From CAZRDB01 sp964598695 (lineage in GTDB: Bacteria; Armatimonadota; Zipacnadia; UBA1398): DNA of 6,954 nt. The notes beneath the pieces were generated by a model that worked only from the letters and a program-made list of their open reading frames with translations, was not told where the DNA came from and ran no database searches. The stretch is from contig CAZRDB010000235.1 of NCBI GenBank assembly GCA_964598695.1, forward strand, positions 1 through 6,954, in the 5' to 3' direction. Both the position numbers and the translations under genes were made by a program. Positions 1 to 5,870 of this stretch are shown piece by piece (positions within the stretch are counted from its first letter, which is position 1; every line of letters begins with the position of its first letter).

Positions 1-50
1 GGCGACCACCGAGATCTACACTCTTTCCCTACACGACGCTCTTCCGATCT
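1..50 (+). other. Illumina TruSeq P5/universal adapter remnant (non-genomic)
   Basis: These 50 bases match, from memory and without visible mismatch, the TruSeq universal adapter after its first eight bases, ending in the characteristic GCTCTTCCGATCT. There is no i5 index between the flow-cell part and the read-1 primer part, as in single-index libraries. In the frame of the downstream partial gene it translates as GDHRDLHSFPTRRSSDL, and on the other strand it contributes GRASCRERV. Both are peptides known as adapter artefacts in protein databases. The orientation fits read-through of a short insert into the adapter, followed by assembly of untrimmed reads. Nothing biological should be annotated here. 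Confidence 0.98.
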
Positions 51-51
51 C

Positions 52-399
52 CCCGGCGAGTTCGACGTGGAGGTGTGGACGCGACCCCACCGCGTCCTCC
101 ACAATGTGCAGATCCGGTCGGACCTGGGGCAGTACCTGCACCTCGGCCAGCTCGGCGCGATTCGCGTCAAACCGGGCAGCGCCGCCCGCCTCGGCGCCTA
201 CCGCGAGGAGGGCGACCGCCTGTTCCCCGCGGCCGTCGTGGAGACGGGCGCGCGGGTCGAGGTGCTGCCCGGTGAGTACGTGATCCGCTCCATCGAGCCC
301 GCGGCCGCGGGCCCCGACCGGAGGATCACCGTTCTGCCCGGCCAGGTGGTTGAGATCGAGCCACCCGGGGCTGCGCGTCAGGTCGACCAGGCCCTCTGA
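52..399 (+). CDS. C-terminal fragment of an unidentified, probably beta-rich protein (5' truncated)
   Basis: About 115 codons run open from the adapter junction to a TGA at 397-399. The true start is missing: the frame stays open through the adapter, and the in-frame GTG at 67 has no Shine-Dalgarno site, because only adapter and a few bases precede it. The visible part alternates short hydrophobic strands with polar turns. It has two similar turn-strand pieces, VLPGEYVIRS and ITVLPGQVVEIE, near its end. This is typical of small beta-sandwich domains that close secreted or surface proteins, such as the C-terminal domains of some von Willebrand A or carboxypeptidase-regulatory-like proteins. 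That assignment is inference from pattern only, and I do not recognise the family. It ends 25 nt before dapF on the same strand, so it may share a transcript with it. There are no cysteines and no membrane segment in the part seen. Confidence 0.75.
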   Translation, partial: PGEFDVEVWTRPHRVLHNVQIRSDLGQYLHLGQLGAIRVKPGSAARLGAYREEGDRLFPAAVVETGARVEVLPGEYVIRSIEPAAAGPDRRITVLPGQVVEIEPPGAARQVDQAL

Positions 400-424
400 G
401 ACGGGCGCGAGACAGGAGCCTTCG

Positions 425-1267
425 ATGCGGTTCGCCAAGATGCACGGACTCGGGAACGACTTCGTCCTCGTGGATGCCGTCGACGATCCGACCCTCGCCG
501 AGCGCGCCCGCGCGGCCGCGACCCTGCTGTGCGACCGCCGGCTCGGCATCGGCTCCGACGGCCTCCTGATCGCCGTGCGCGGCGCGTGCGCGCCGTTCGA
601 GATGGTGATGCTCAACCCCGACGGCAGCCCGGCGACCTGCGGCAACGGTCTTCGCTGCTTCGCCCGCTTCCTGCGCCTGCAGGGCCACACCGAGGCCGAC
701 GAGTTCGCGGTCGAGACGCTGGGCCGTCTCACGCGGGTCCGCATCTTCCCCTCGGCCGAGGCGGGCAAGGGCGACGTCGAGGTCGACATGGGCGCCCCGC
801 GCCTGCTCCGCGGCGAGATCCCGATGCTCGGCAGCCCGGACGAGCAGGTCGTCGACGAGCCGCTCACGGTCCACGGCCGCACCTACGCCGTCACCTGCGT
901 CTCGATGGGCAACCCGCACTGCATCGTCTACGTGGACGACCCCTGGAGCGTGGAGCTGGAACGGATCGGCCCGCTGATCGAGAACCACCCTTCGTTCCCG
1001 GAGCGAACCAACGTGCACTTCGTGCGGGTGGTCGGGCCGCACGAGCACACGATGCGCGTCTGGGAGCGCGGAGCGGGGATCACGCAAGCCTGCGGGACCG
1101 GCGCGTGCGCGATCACCGTCGCGGGAGCGCTGAGCGGCCGGGCCGCGCGCGACGCGGTCGTTCACATGCCCGGCGGCGATCTGGCGATCGACTGGACCGC
1201 CGAGGGCGGCGTCCGCATGAAGGGGATGGCGGAGCTGGCCTTCACCGGCGAGATCGACCTGCCCTAG
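425..1267 (+). CDS. dapF: Diaminopimelate epimerase
   Basis: DapF converts LL-2,6-diaminopimelate to the meso form, the precursor of lysine and of peptidoglycan cross-links, in the cytosol and without a cofactor. The 280-residue product has the normal family length (E. coli about 274) and both halves of the duplicated fold. GLGNDF is at 8-13. The first catalytic cysteine is C72 in NPDGSPATCGNG, followed by MGNPH at 161-165. The second catalytic cysteine is C223 in ERGAGITQACGTGA (214-227). Both active-site cysteines and the surrounding loops are intact, so the enzyme should be active. The ATG at 425 is chosen because AGGAG (414-418) lies 6 nt upstream and the protein then begins MRFAKMHGLGNDF, as the family does. 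The frame extends back to 350 but overlaps the preceding gene there. It is followed at 81 nt by dapL, which makes its substrate. Confidence 0.97.
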   Translation: MRFAKMHGLGNDFVLVDAVDDPTLAERARAAATLLCDRRLGIGSDGLLIAVRGACAPFEMVMLNPDGSPATCGNGLRCFARFLRLQGHTEADEFAVETLGRLTRVRIFPSAEAGKGDVEVDMGAPRLLRGEIPMLGSPDEQVVDEPLTVHGRTYAVTCVSMGNPHCIVYVDDPWSVELERIGPLIENHPSFPERTNVHFVRVVGPHEHTMRVWERGAGITQACGTGACAITVAGALSGRAARDAVVHMPGGDLAIDWTAEGGVRMKGMAELAFTGEIDLP

Positions 1268-1318
1268 ACCGGGCCCCGGTCCGGGCGGGAGGGCACGATC
1301 CGCGCCGATGCGGCGCGG
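1267..1318 (+). other. Two GC-rich hairpins between dapF and dapL
   Basis: The gap holds two inverted repeats. The first is GACCGG-GCC-CCGGTC at 1267-1281, a 6-bp stem with a 3-nt loop that begins at the last base of the dapF stop codon. The second is CCGCGCC-GATGC-GGCGCGG at 1300-1318, a perfect 7-bp stem with a 5-nt loop, ending 15 nt before the dapL Shine-Dalgarno site. Neither is followed by a T tract, so neither looks like a standard intrinsic terminator. They could stabilise processed mRNA ends or partly attenuate dapL. At this GC content short stems also arise by chance, so a function is only a possibility. Confidence 0.4.
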
Positions 1319-1333
1319 GAGGGACCACGCGAC

Positions 1334-1340
1334 AGGAGGA
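1334..1340 (+). promoter_or_regulatory. Shine-Dalgarno site of dapL, favours TTG start
   Basis: AGGAGGA is a near-perfect ribosome-binding site. The first in-frame start, GTG at 1343, lies only 2 nt after it, which is too close for efficient initiation. TTG at 1349 lies 8 nt after it, within the usual range. The TTG start also gives an N-terminus, MELARRLQDIPPY, that matches the way DapL2-type proteins begin. Confidence 0.7.
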
Positions 1341-1348
1341 GAGTGATC

Positions 1349-2530
1349 TTGGAACTCGCACGCAGGCTGCAAGACATCCCGCCGTACCCCTTCGCGGAGA
1401 TTGCGCGCCTCAAAGAGCGCGGGCGCGCCGAGGGCTGGGATGTAGTGGACTTCGGGATCGGCGATCCGGACATTCCGCCGCCGCAGTGCCTCATCGACGC
1501 GATGAAGGACGCGCTCCAGGAGCCCACGGTGCACCAGTACGATGAGTCGTCCTGGGGCCTGCCGGAGTTTGTCGACGCCGTCGCGGAGTGGTTCCTCAAA
1601 CGGTTCGGTGTGGCGCTGGCGACCGACGGAGCCATCAAGGTCACGATCGGGGCCAAGGAGGCGCTCGCCCACTGCGCCTGGGCGTACATCAACCCCGGCG
1701 ACCTGAGCCTGGTGCCCACGCCGCGGTACGGGGTCTACGCATTCAACACCCGGTTCGCGGGGGGCGAGGTCTACGACCTGCCACTCTCGGCGAGCAACGG
1801 CTTCCTGCCGGATCTCGACTCCATCCCGGCCGATGTCGCCAACCGGGCGAAGCTGCTGTTCCTCAACTACCCGAACAACCCGACGGGGGCGGTGGCCCCG
1901 CTCGACTTCTACCGGCGGACGATCGAGTTCGCGGAGAAGTACGACGTGCTCGTGTGCTCGGACGCGGCATACTCGGAGGTCTACTTCGAGCGCGAGCCGG
2001 CCCACTCGATCCTCGAGGTCGAGGGTGCGGCGGAGCGGGCGATCGAGTTCCACAGCCTCTCGAAAACGTTCGGCATGACCGGGTGGCGCCTCGGATGGAT
2101 CTGCGGCGGCAAGGCGGCCGTATCGGGCGTGACGGCGATGAAGTCGTACGTGGACTCCAACGTCTTCCCGGCGATCCAGAAGGCCGGCGCCCACGCGCTC
2201 CGCGTCGGCAACGAGTACACCGACGGGATCCGGGCGACCTACCGCGAGCGCCGGGACCTGCTGTGCGACGGCCTCAAGGCCGCCGGCTGGCCGGTCGAGC
2301 CGTCGCCCGCCTCGCTCTACGTCTGGGCGCCGGTGCCGCCGGGGACGACCTCGGCCGAGTTCGCGGCGAAGCTGCTGAGCGAGGCCCACGTGCTGACGAT
2401 CCCGGGCTCGGCCTACGGCAGCGGCGGCGAGGGCTTCATCCGCTTCTCGCTCACCGTGAGCGCGCCCGATCCGGCGGCGCGCATCCGCGAGGGTGTGGAG
2501 CGCATCGCGAAGCTCGGGGGCTGGTCGTAG
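1349..2530 (+). CDS. dapL: LL-diaminopimelate aminotransferase (DapL2-type, PLP-dependent)
   Basis: DapL transfers an amino group from glutamate to tetrahydrodipicolinate and gives LL-diaminopimelate in one step, bypassing the acylated DapD/DapC/DapE route. The 393-residue product is a complete fold-type I aminotransferase. With the TTG start, GIGDPD is at 36-41. N177 of YPNNPTG and D205/Y208 of SDAAY are the expected cofactor contacts. K239 in SLSKTFGMTGWRLGW is the Schiff-base lysine, and R365 in FIRFSL is the expected substrate-carboxylate arginine. GIGDPD and EFHSLSKT..MTGWR are as in the DapL2 group, rather than the GIGDTT of plant/chlamydial DapL1. Placement directly after dapF supports the assignment over a general class I aminotransferase. 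The GTG at 1343 would add two residues but sits too close to the ribosome-binding site. The gene ends at a long hairpin facing a convergent gene. Confidence 0.9.
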   Translation: MELARRLQDIPPYPFAEIARLKERGRAEGWDVVDFGIGDPDIPPPQCLIDAMKDALQEPTVHQYDESSWGLPEFVDAVAEWFLKRFGVALATDGAIKVTIGAKEALAHCAWAYINPGDLSLVPTPRYGVYAFNTRFAGGEVYDLPLSASNGFLPDLDSIPADVANRAKLLFLNYPNNPTGAVAPLDFYRRTIEFAEKYDVLVCSDAAYSEVYFEREPAHSILEVEGAAERAIEFHSLSKTFGMTGWRLGWICGGKAAVSGVTAMKSYVDSNVFPAIQKAGAHALRVGNEYTDGIRATYRERRDLLCDGLKAAGWPVEPSPASLYVWAPVPPGTTSAEFAAKLLSEAHVLTIPGSAYGSGGEGFIRFSLTVSAPDPAARIREGVERIAKLGGWS

Positions 2531-2554
2531 CCGGCGAGCCCGACACGGACGACG

Positions 2555-2589
2555 GCGGAGGGCGGAGACCGACGGTCTCCGCCCTCTGC
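2555..2589. terminator. Long perfect hairpin between convergent genes, probable bidirectional terminator
   Basis: A 13-bp perfect stem, GAGGGCGGAGACC at 2558-2570 against GGTCTCCGCCCTC at 2574-2586, encloses a GAC loop. It extends by a G-T pair and two Watson-Crick pairs to 2555-2589. It lies in the 76-bp gap between the stop of dapL (2530) and the stop of the minus-strand gene (2607), where a terminator serving both is expected. Neither side has a clear T run, although the + side continues into moderately pyrimidine-rich sequence. Termination would therefore be of the U-poor hairpin kind, or Rho-assisted. Confidence 0.75.
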
Positions 2590-2606
2590 TCATTCCTGTC
2601 CGCAGG

Positions 2607-3230
2607 CTACTGGTCGAGCGCCGTCAACTGAGCCTCGTCCTCCGCCGGCTCCTCGCTGTCCCCGCCATCGACGGGCTGCTCGCCGCCGAGCGACTCGAGG
2701 AAGGCGTCGATGTTGTCGAGGTCGACGAGGCCCTGCTTCATCGTGTCGTCGCTGGAGAGGACCTGGATGAGAGCGGCCGTCTCATCGGGGATGTCATAGG
2801 CACTCACGACGGACTCGGGGTCCATCGCGATGCCCATCGGGATGACGGTCTGATGCTCTTCGCTCCACGCGATGATCGCCTCGGGATCGAACTCGCCGAT
2901 GAAGACGATGACGGCGTGGAACCCAGTAGCCTCGTCGCCGTTCTTCACGGCAGCCCACTCGTTGAGCTTCAGGATGGCGCTGTCGACTTCCTCGTTGCGC
3001 TCGGTCACCAGCATCAGGAGAAGCGGGTCGTAGCCCTCGTGCCTGACGAAGTCGACCTCCTGGCCCACGATCTCCTCGGGGCCGCTCACTACCGTCACGG
3101 CGAAGCTGGGTGCGGCGGAGCCCGCGTCGAGACCGGGCTCCTCAGCGGGGGCATCCTGGGCCAGCGCTGCAGCGCTGAGGGCGAGCGTGACACACAGGAC
3201 AACGACCGGAACCATCCGCTTGTACTGCAC
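2607..3230 (-). CDS. Secreted thioredoxin-fold-like protein without redox cysteines
   Basis: The 207-residue product begins with a clear Sec signal peptide: MQYKR, a hydrophobic core at about 7-22, and a likely cleavage after ALA at 22-24. The mature part (about 35-182) follows the layout of redoxin/AhpC-TSA-like proteins. AGSAAPSF at 36-43 resembles the family's G-x-x-AP-x-F opening. The hydrophobic strand LLLMLVTE (70-77) is followed by a helix, then HAVIVFIGEF (105-114) and a final helix ending LESLGG (178-183). The redox CxxC or peroxidatic cysteine expected after the 70-77 strand is absent, and the only cysteine (C13) is in the signal peptide. A catalytic redox role is therefore unlikely. 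The tail from about 184 is acidic and low-complexity. The start is GTG, with AAAGGGTGAT (3236-3245) resembling the full ribosome-binding consensus; the ATG five codons later is a weaker alternative. Fold assignment is inference; the function is unknown. Confidence 0.85.
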   Translation of the reverse strand: MQYKRMVPVVVLCVTLALSAAALAQDAPAEEPGLDAGSAAPSFAVTVVSGPEEIVGQEVDFVRHEGYDPLLLMLVTERNEEVDSAILKLNEWAAVKNGDEATGFHAVIVFIGEFDPEAIIAWSEEHQTVIPMGIAMDPESVVSAYDIPDETAALIQVLSSDDTMKQGLVDLDNIDAFLESLGGEQPVDGGDSEEPAEDEAQLTALDQ

Positions 3231-3381
3231 GAGACATCACCCTTTCTCAGTCGGGGACCCGACACGGGCCGGGCGATCGCCACGACGCCAAGCCGGGCTG
3301 TTCGTCACACACACAACTCAGCATTCCACACTGCATGTGGCGATCACCAACGATTCCCGACCCCAGCGCGAAGACGCCCAC

Positions 3382-3410
3382 TTAATCTGCGGGGCACGAC
3401 GTGCGACAAT
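3382..3410 (+). promoter_or_regulatory. Possible sigma-70-type promoter of hflX
   Basis: The 222-bp divergent gap between the minus-strand gene and hflX is visibly richer in A/T than the genes. GACAAT at 3405-3410 matches the -10 consensus at four of six positions. TTAATC at 3382-3387 is a poor -35 (three of six) at a 17-bp spacing. Transcription would begin near 3417, leaving a leader of roughly 35 nt before the proposed CTG start. For the minus-strand gene I see no convincing promoter in this gap. A short CA-rich run at about 3306-3316 is the only other feature. Confidence 0.3.
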
Positions 3411-3439
3411 GGGTGTGAGGGTGGCGCCACGACGCCGAC

Positions 3440-3446
3440 GAGGTGA
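3440..3446 (+). promoter_or_regulatory. Shine-Dalgarno site pointing to a CTG start for hflX
   Basis: GAGGTGA is a seven-base perfect complement to the 16S rRNA tail. It lies 6 nt before the in-frame CTG at 3453. No ATG, GTG or TTG occurs in the hflX frame between the upstream in-frame stop (TGA, 3444-3446) and ATG 3531. That ATG has no purine-rich site at the right distance. A GTG at 3443 overlaps the site itself and opens only a nine-codon frame. Confidence 0.6.
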
Positions 3447-3452
3447 GCGAAG

Positions 3453-4745
3453 CTGACGCAACAGCGCTTTGAATGGACAGACATCCGGGCCGAGGAAGGC
3501 CTTTCGCGCCAGTCCGAGCGGGCGGTCCTGATGGGCCTCGACCGGGCCGACGGCACCTTCGAGCGCACCTTCGCCGAGGTGGAGGAGCTGGCCCGCAACG
3601 CCTGGCTCGAGCCCGTCGGCGCCGTCACCCAGCGCGAGCGGCGGCCCCACCCGAGCACCTACCTCGGCTCCGGCAAGGTCGAGGAGGTCCGCGAGCTGCT
3701 CACGCTGCTCGAGGCGACCGTTGTCGTCACCAGCGACCCGCTCAAGCCGGCGCAGCAGCGCAACCTGGAGCGCAAGCTCGAGGTGCCGGTCGTCGACCGC
3801 ACCGAGGTGATCCTCGACATCTTCGCCCACCGGGCACGGTCACGCGAAGGCAAGGTGCAGGTCGAGCTGGCGCAGCTCGAGTACCTGCTCCCCCGCCTGA
3901 TGGGCCGCGGTGAGATGCTCTCGCGGCAGGGCGGCGGGATCGGCACCCGGGGCCCAGGCGAGACCAAGCTCGAGACCGACCGCCGGCGGGTCCGGGCCCG
4001 GGTCGCGCGCCTGCGCGGCGAGATCGCCGAGATCGCCGACCGCCGCAAGCGGGAGCGGGCTCGGGCCTCCGAGGGGCCGCTGCGCCTCGCGCTGGTCGGC
4101 TACACGAACGCGGGCAAGTCGACGCTGCTCAACCGGCTCACGAACGCCGAGGTGTACGTCGACGACATGCTCTTCGCCACACTGGACCCCACGACGCGGG
4201 CGCTCGAGCTGCCCGGCGGGCGGCGGATCGTCCTCACCGACACCGTCGGTTTCATCGACCACCTCCCCACCAGCCTGATCGCGGCCTTCAGTGCAACGCT
4301 CGAGGAGGCCCGAGAGGCGCACCTGCTGCTGCATGTGGTCGACGCCAGCGACCCCCAAGCCGCGGAGAAGATCGACAGCGTGCTCGAGACCCTCGAGGAG
4401 ATCGAGGCGCTCGACGTGCCGGTCGTCACGGTCCTCAACAAGTGCGACCGGGCCGAGCCGACGGCTCTCGCGGTGCTCCCCGAGGCCGACGGCGAGACCG
4501 CGGTGCGGATCTCCGCCGTCACCGGCGAGGGCTGCGACCGGCTCCACGGGATCATCGAGCGCTTCGCGGACCAGTATGACCGGCAGATCACCGCCCTGCT
4601 CCCCTTCGCCGAGATGGCGCTGCTCGCGCAGGTCCACGAGCGCGGAACGCTGCTCGAAGAGGAGTACCGCGAGGAGGGCGTCTACATCGTCGCCCGCGTC
4701 CCGGACGACCTCCGCGGCAAGCTCGAGGCCTTCGCGACGGCGTAG
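3453..4745 (+). CDS. hflX: Ribosome-associated GTPase HflX
   Basis: HflX binds the 50S subunit and splits stalled or hibernating ribosomes, using GTP hydrolysis. With the CTG start the product is 430 residues (404 from ATG 3531). The N-terminal HflX domain has SERAVLMGLD (21-30), VTQRERRPHPSTYLGSGKVEE (split about 58-78) and the signature GGIGTRGPGETKLE (161-174). A basic coiled-coil helix follows at about 175-205. The GTPase domain has G1 GYTNAGKS (216-223), G2 DPTTR (about 245-249), G3 DTVGF (263-267), G4 NKCD (329-332) and G5 SAV (354-356). All motifs are intact. The C-terminal extension after about 378 is short, as in many HflX. The start at ATG 3531 would cut away ERAVL, the first strand of the N-domain, so an upstream start is preferred. 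CTG 3453 has a good ribosome-binding site. A frameshift or an assembly indel is the alternative. A hairpin follows the stop. Confidence 0.93.
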   Translation: MTQQRFEWTDIRAEEGLSRQSERAVLMGLDRADGTFERTFAEVEELARNAWLEPVGAVTQRERRPHPSTYLGSGKVEEVRELLTLLEATVVVTSDPLKPAQQRNLERKLEVPVVDRTEVILDIFAHRARSREGKVQVELAQLEYLLPRLMGRGEMLSRQGGGIGTRGPGETKLETDRRRVRARVARLRGEIAEIADRRKRERARASEGPLRLALVGYTNAGKSTLLNRLTNAEVYVDDMLFATLDPTTRALELPGGRRIVLTDTVGFIDHLPTSLIAAFSATLEEAREAHLLLHVVDASDPQAAEKIDSVLETLEEIEALDVPVVTVLNKCDRAEPTALAVLPEADGETAVRISAVTGEGCDRLHGIIERFADQYDRQITALLPFAEMALLAQVHERGTLLEEEYREEGVYIVARVPDDLRGKLEAFATA

Positions 4746-4764
4746 GGCGGCAGCGGGGCCGCCC
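4745..4764 (+). terminator. GC hairpin at the end of hflX, weak terminator candidate
   Basis: GGGCGGC at 4745-4751 pairs perfectly with GCCGCCC at 4758-4764 across a six-base loop, starting at the last base of the hflX stop codon. No T tract follows. It may end part of the hflX transcripts or protect the 3' end, and it does not rule out read-through to the next gene 72 nt further on. Confidence 0.3.
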
Positions 4765-4836
4765 GCCGGGGGAGGTCGCGCGGGGGCGGCGGCGGAACGT
4801 TGCGGCGAACTCACAGACCAAGGGGTGAGCCGTGCC

Positions 4837-5826
4837 ATGCCGACCGATCCGAACGACCCCCTGTTCGGCGAAGTGAAGGACCTGGGCGACGCCGAGGACG
4901 CGGGCGATCTCGACTTCACGACCCTGACGCCCGGCGCCGCCAAGAAGGACGAGGCCAAGGACCTGGACGCCGGGTCGGACATGAGCCTCGACGACGCGAT
5001 CACCCAGACCGAGGCGATCGGGCTCTCCCGCCGCGACGCCAACCTCAGCGCCGACGCCGACGACACGCTGATGGATGTCGACCTCGACCGCGTGGAAGCC
5101 AGCGCGGAGCAGCGCGCCGAGGGCCGCGAGCTGAGCGACCGCGAGGACAGCCTCGCCGCGACCGACGAGGAGGTCCGCGCCCGCCACAAGGACGCGATGG
5201 TCGCCGAGATGGCCAGCTCGGCCTACGACGAGTCGGTCATGGGCGGCGTCTACGTCGGAGCCGTGATCGGCGCGATCATCGGCCTCGCCATCTTCCGCTT
5301 CGACCTCGCGCACAAGCTCGGGCCGGCGCTCGGCGCCTCGATCGGCCTGGCGCTGATCGGCGGCCTCATCGGCTACGGCCTCGGAGCCCTGGTCGGGGCC
5401 GGCGCGAGCGCCGCGGTCCGCTCCGAGCGCACCGGCCAGAAGGTCATGATCTCCCTCGGGATCCTGCTCCTGGTCGCCCCGCTCTCGACGGTGCTGATCG
5501 TCGTGCTCAAGTGGGGCTTCCAGCACTACCTGTTCATCACGGCCGGCGCGCTGCTGTTGCTCGCCTTCTACCTGTTCGTCTGGGCCTTCCAGGACGCCAA
5601 CTACCGCAGCATGGGCTCCGGCCCGGCCGTAACCTGGGGCCTTCTCTGCGCGGTCTTCCCTCCGGCGGTCGGCATGTACATGGGCCGGCGGCCCAAGGGC
5701 GAGATGACCGAGTGCTCGCGCTGCAACAAGAAGCACCTGGCGGCCCTGGTGCGCTGCCCCCATTGCGGCTACATCCGCAAGGCGGGCACCCGGAGCCAGG
5801 AGGACCTCGACCTCGACGGCGTCTAG
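4837..5826 (+). CDS. Multi-pass membrane protein with acidic N-terminus and C-terminal zinc ribbon
   Basis: I do not recognise a named family. The 329-residue product has three parts. Residues 1 to about 130 are hydrophilic and strongly acidic, rich in Asp, Glu and Ala, and probably disordered or helical. Four to five membrane segments follow: about 136-153, 163-190, 203-225, 229-250 and possibly 263-282. The first two are rich in small residues with repeated GxxxG spacing, favouring tight helix packing. The C-terminus carries a zinc-ribbon knuckle pair, C293-x2-C296 and C307-x2-C310 (CSRC and CPHC), then a short acidic tail. The reducing cytosol is the likely place for the ribbon, which would fit an even number of spans. 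The ATG at 4837 follows AAGGGGTGA (4820-4828) by 8 nt; an in-frame GTG at 4825 would add four residues but overlaps that site. It lies 91 nt after hflX and 44 nt before the next gene, so co-transcription is possible. Function is unknown. Confidence 0.9.
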   Translation: MPTDPNDPLFGEVKDLGDAEDAGDLDFTTLTPGAAKKDEAKDLDAGSDMSLDDAITQTEAIGLSRRDANLSADADDTLMDVDLDRVEASAEQRAEGRELSDREDSLAATDEEVRARHKDAMVAEMASSAYDESVMGGVYVGAVIGAIIGLAIFRFDLAHKLGPALGASIGLALIGGLIGYGLGALVGAGASAAVRSERTGQKVMISLGILLLVAPLSTVLIVVLKWGFQHYLFITAGALLLLAFYLFVWAFQDANYRSMGSGPAVTWGLLCAVFPPAVGMYMGRRPKGEMTECSRCNKKHLAALVRCPHCGYIRKAGTRSQEDLDLDGV

Positions 5827-5870
5827 CGGACCGGCGGGCCGAGGACGGAGCCGAGGGGAAGGGGACCGCG

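Noticed and set aside
67..69. GTG as a genuine start of the first gene
   Set aside because: The upstream 16 genomic bases are in frame and there is no ribosome-binding site. The gene is cut by the contig end.
16..882. Minus-strand open frame reaching into the adapter
   Set aside because: It is antisense to dapF and the partial gene, low-complexity, and its C-terminal GRASCRERV is encoded by the adapter.
326..2593. 755-codon open frame on the minus strand opposite dapF and dapL
   Set aside because: It is a by-product of high GC: the antisense of two genes with complete motifs. Its translation is an Arg/Ala/Asp-rich string with no recognisable domain.
3300..3320. CA-rich run as a microsatellite or operator
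   Set aside because: Only about four to five dinucleotide units are present, too few for a meaningful repeat, and there is no inverted symmetry.
3473..3913. Alternative + strand frame starting ATG 3473, overlapping the start of hflX
   Set aside because: It has no Shine-Dalgarno site and its translation is Arg/Pro/Ala-rich without motifs, whereas the hflX frame carries the conserved N-domain.
3840..5189. 449-codon minus-strand open frame across hflX and the next gene
   Set aside because: It overlaps two well-supported + strand genes and their intergenic gap; its Ser/Arg-rich translation has no domain.
4800..5870. N-terminal extension of the C39-like gene over the membrane protein gene
   Set aside because: The frame is open by composition only. 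A ribosome-binding site sits before ATG 5871, and the extended part is Arg/Pro/Gly-rich with no domain.
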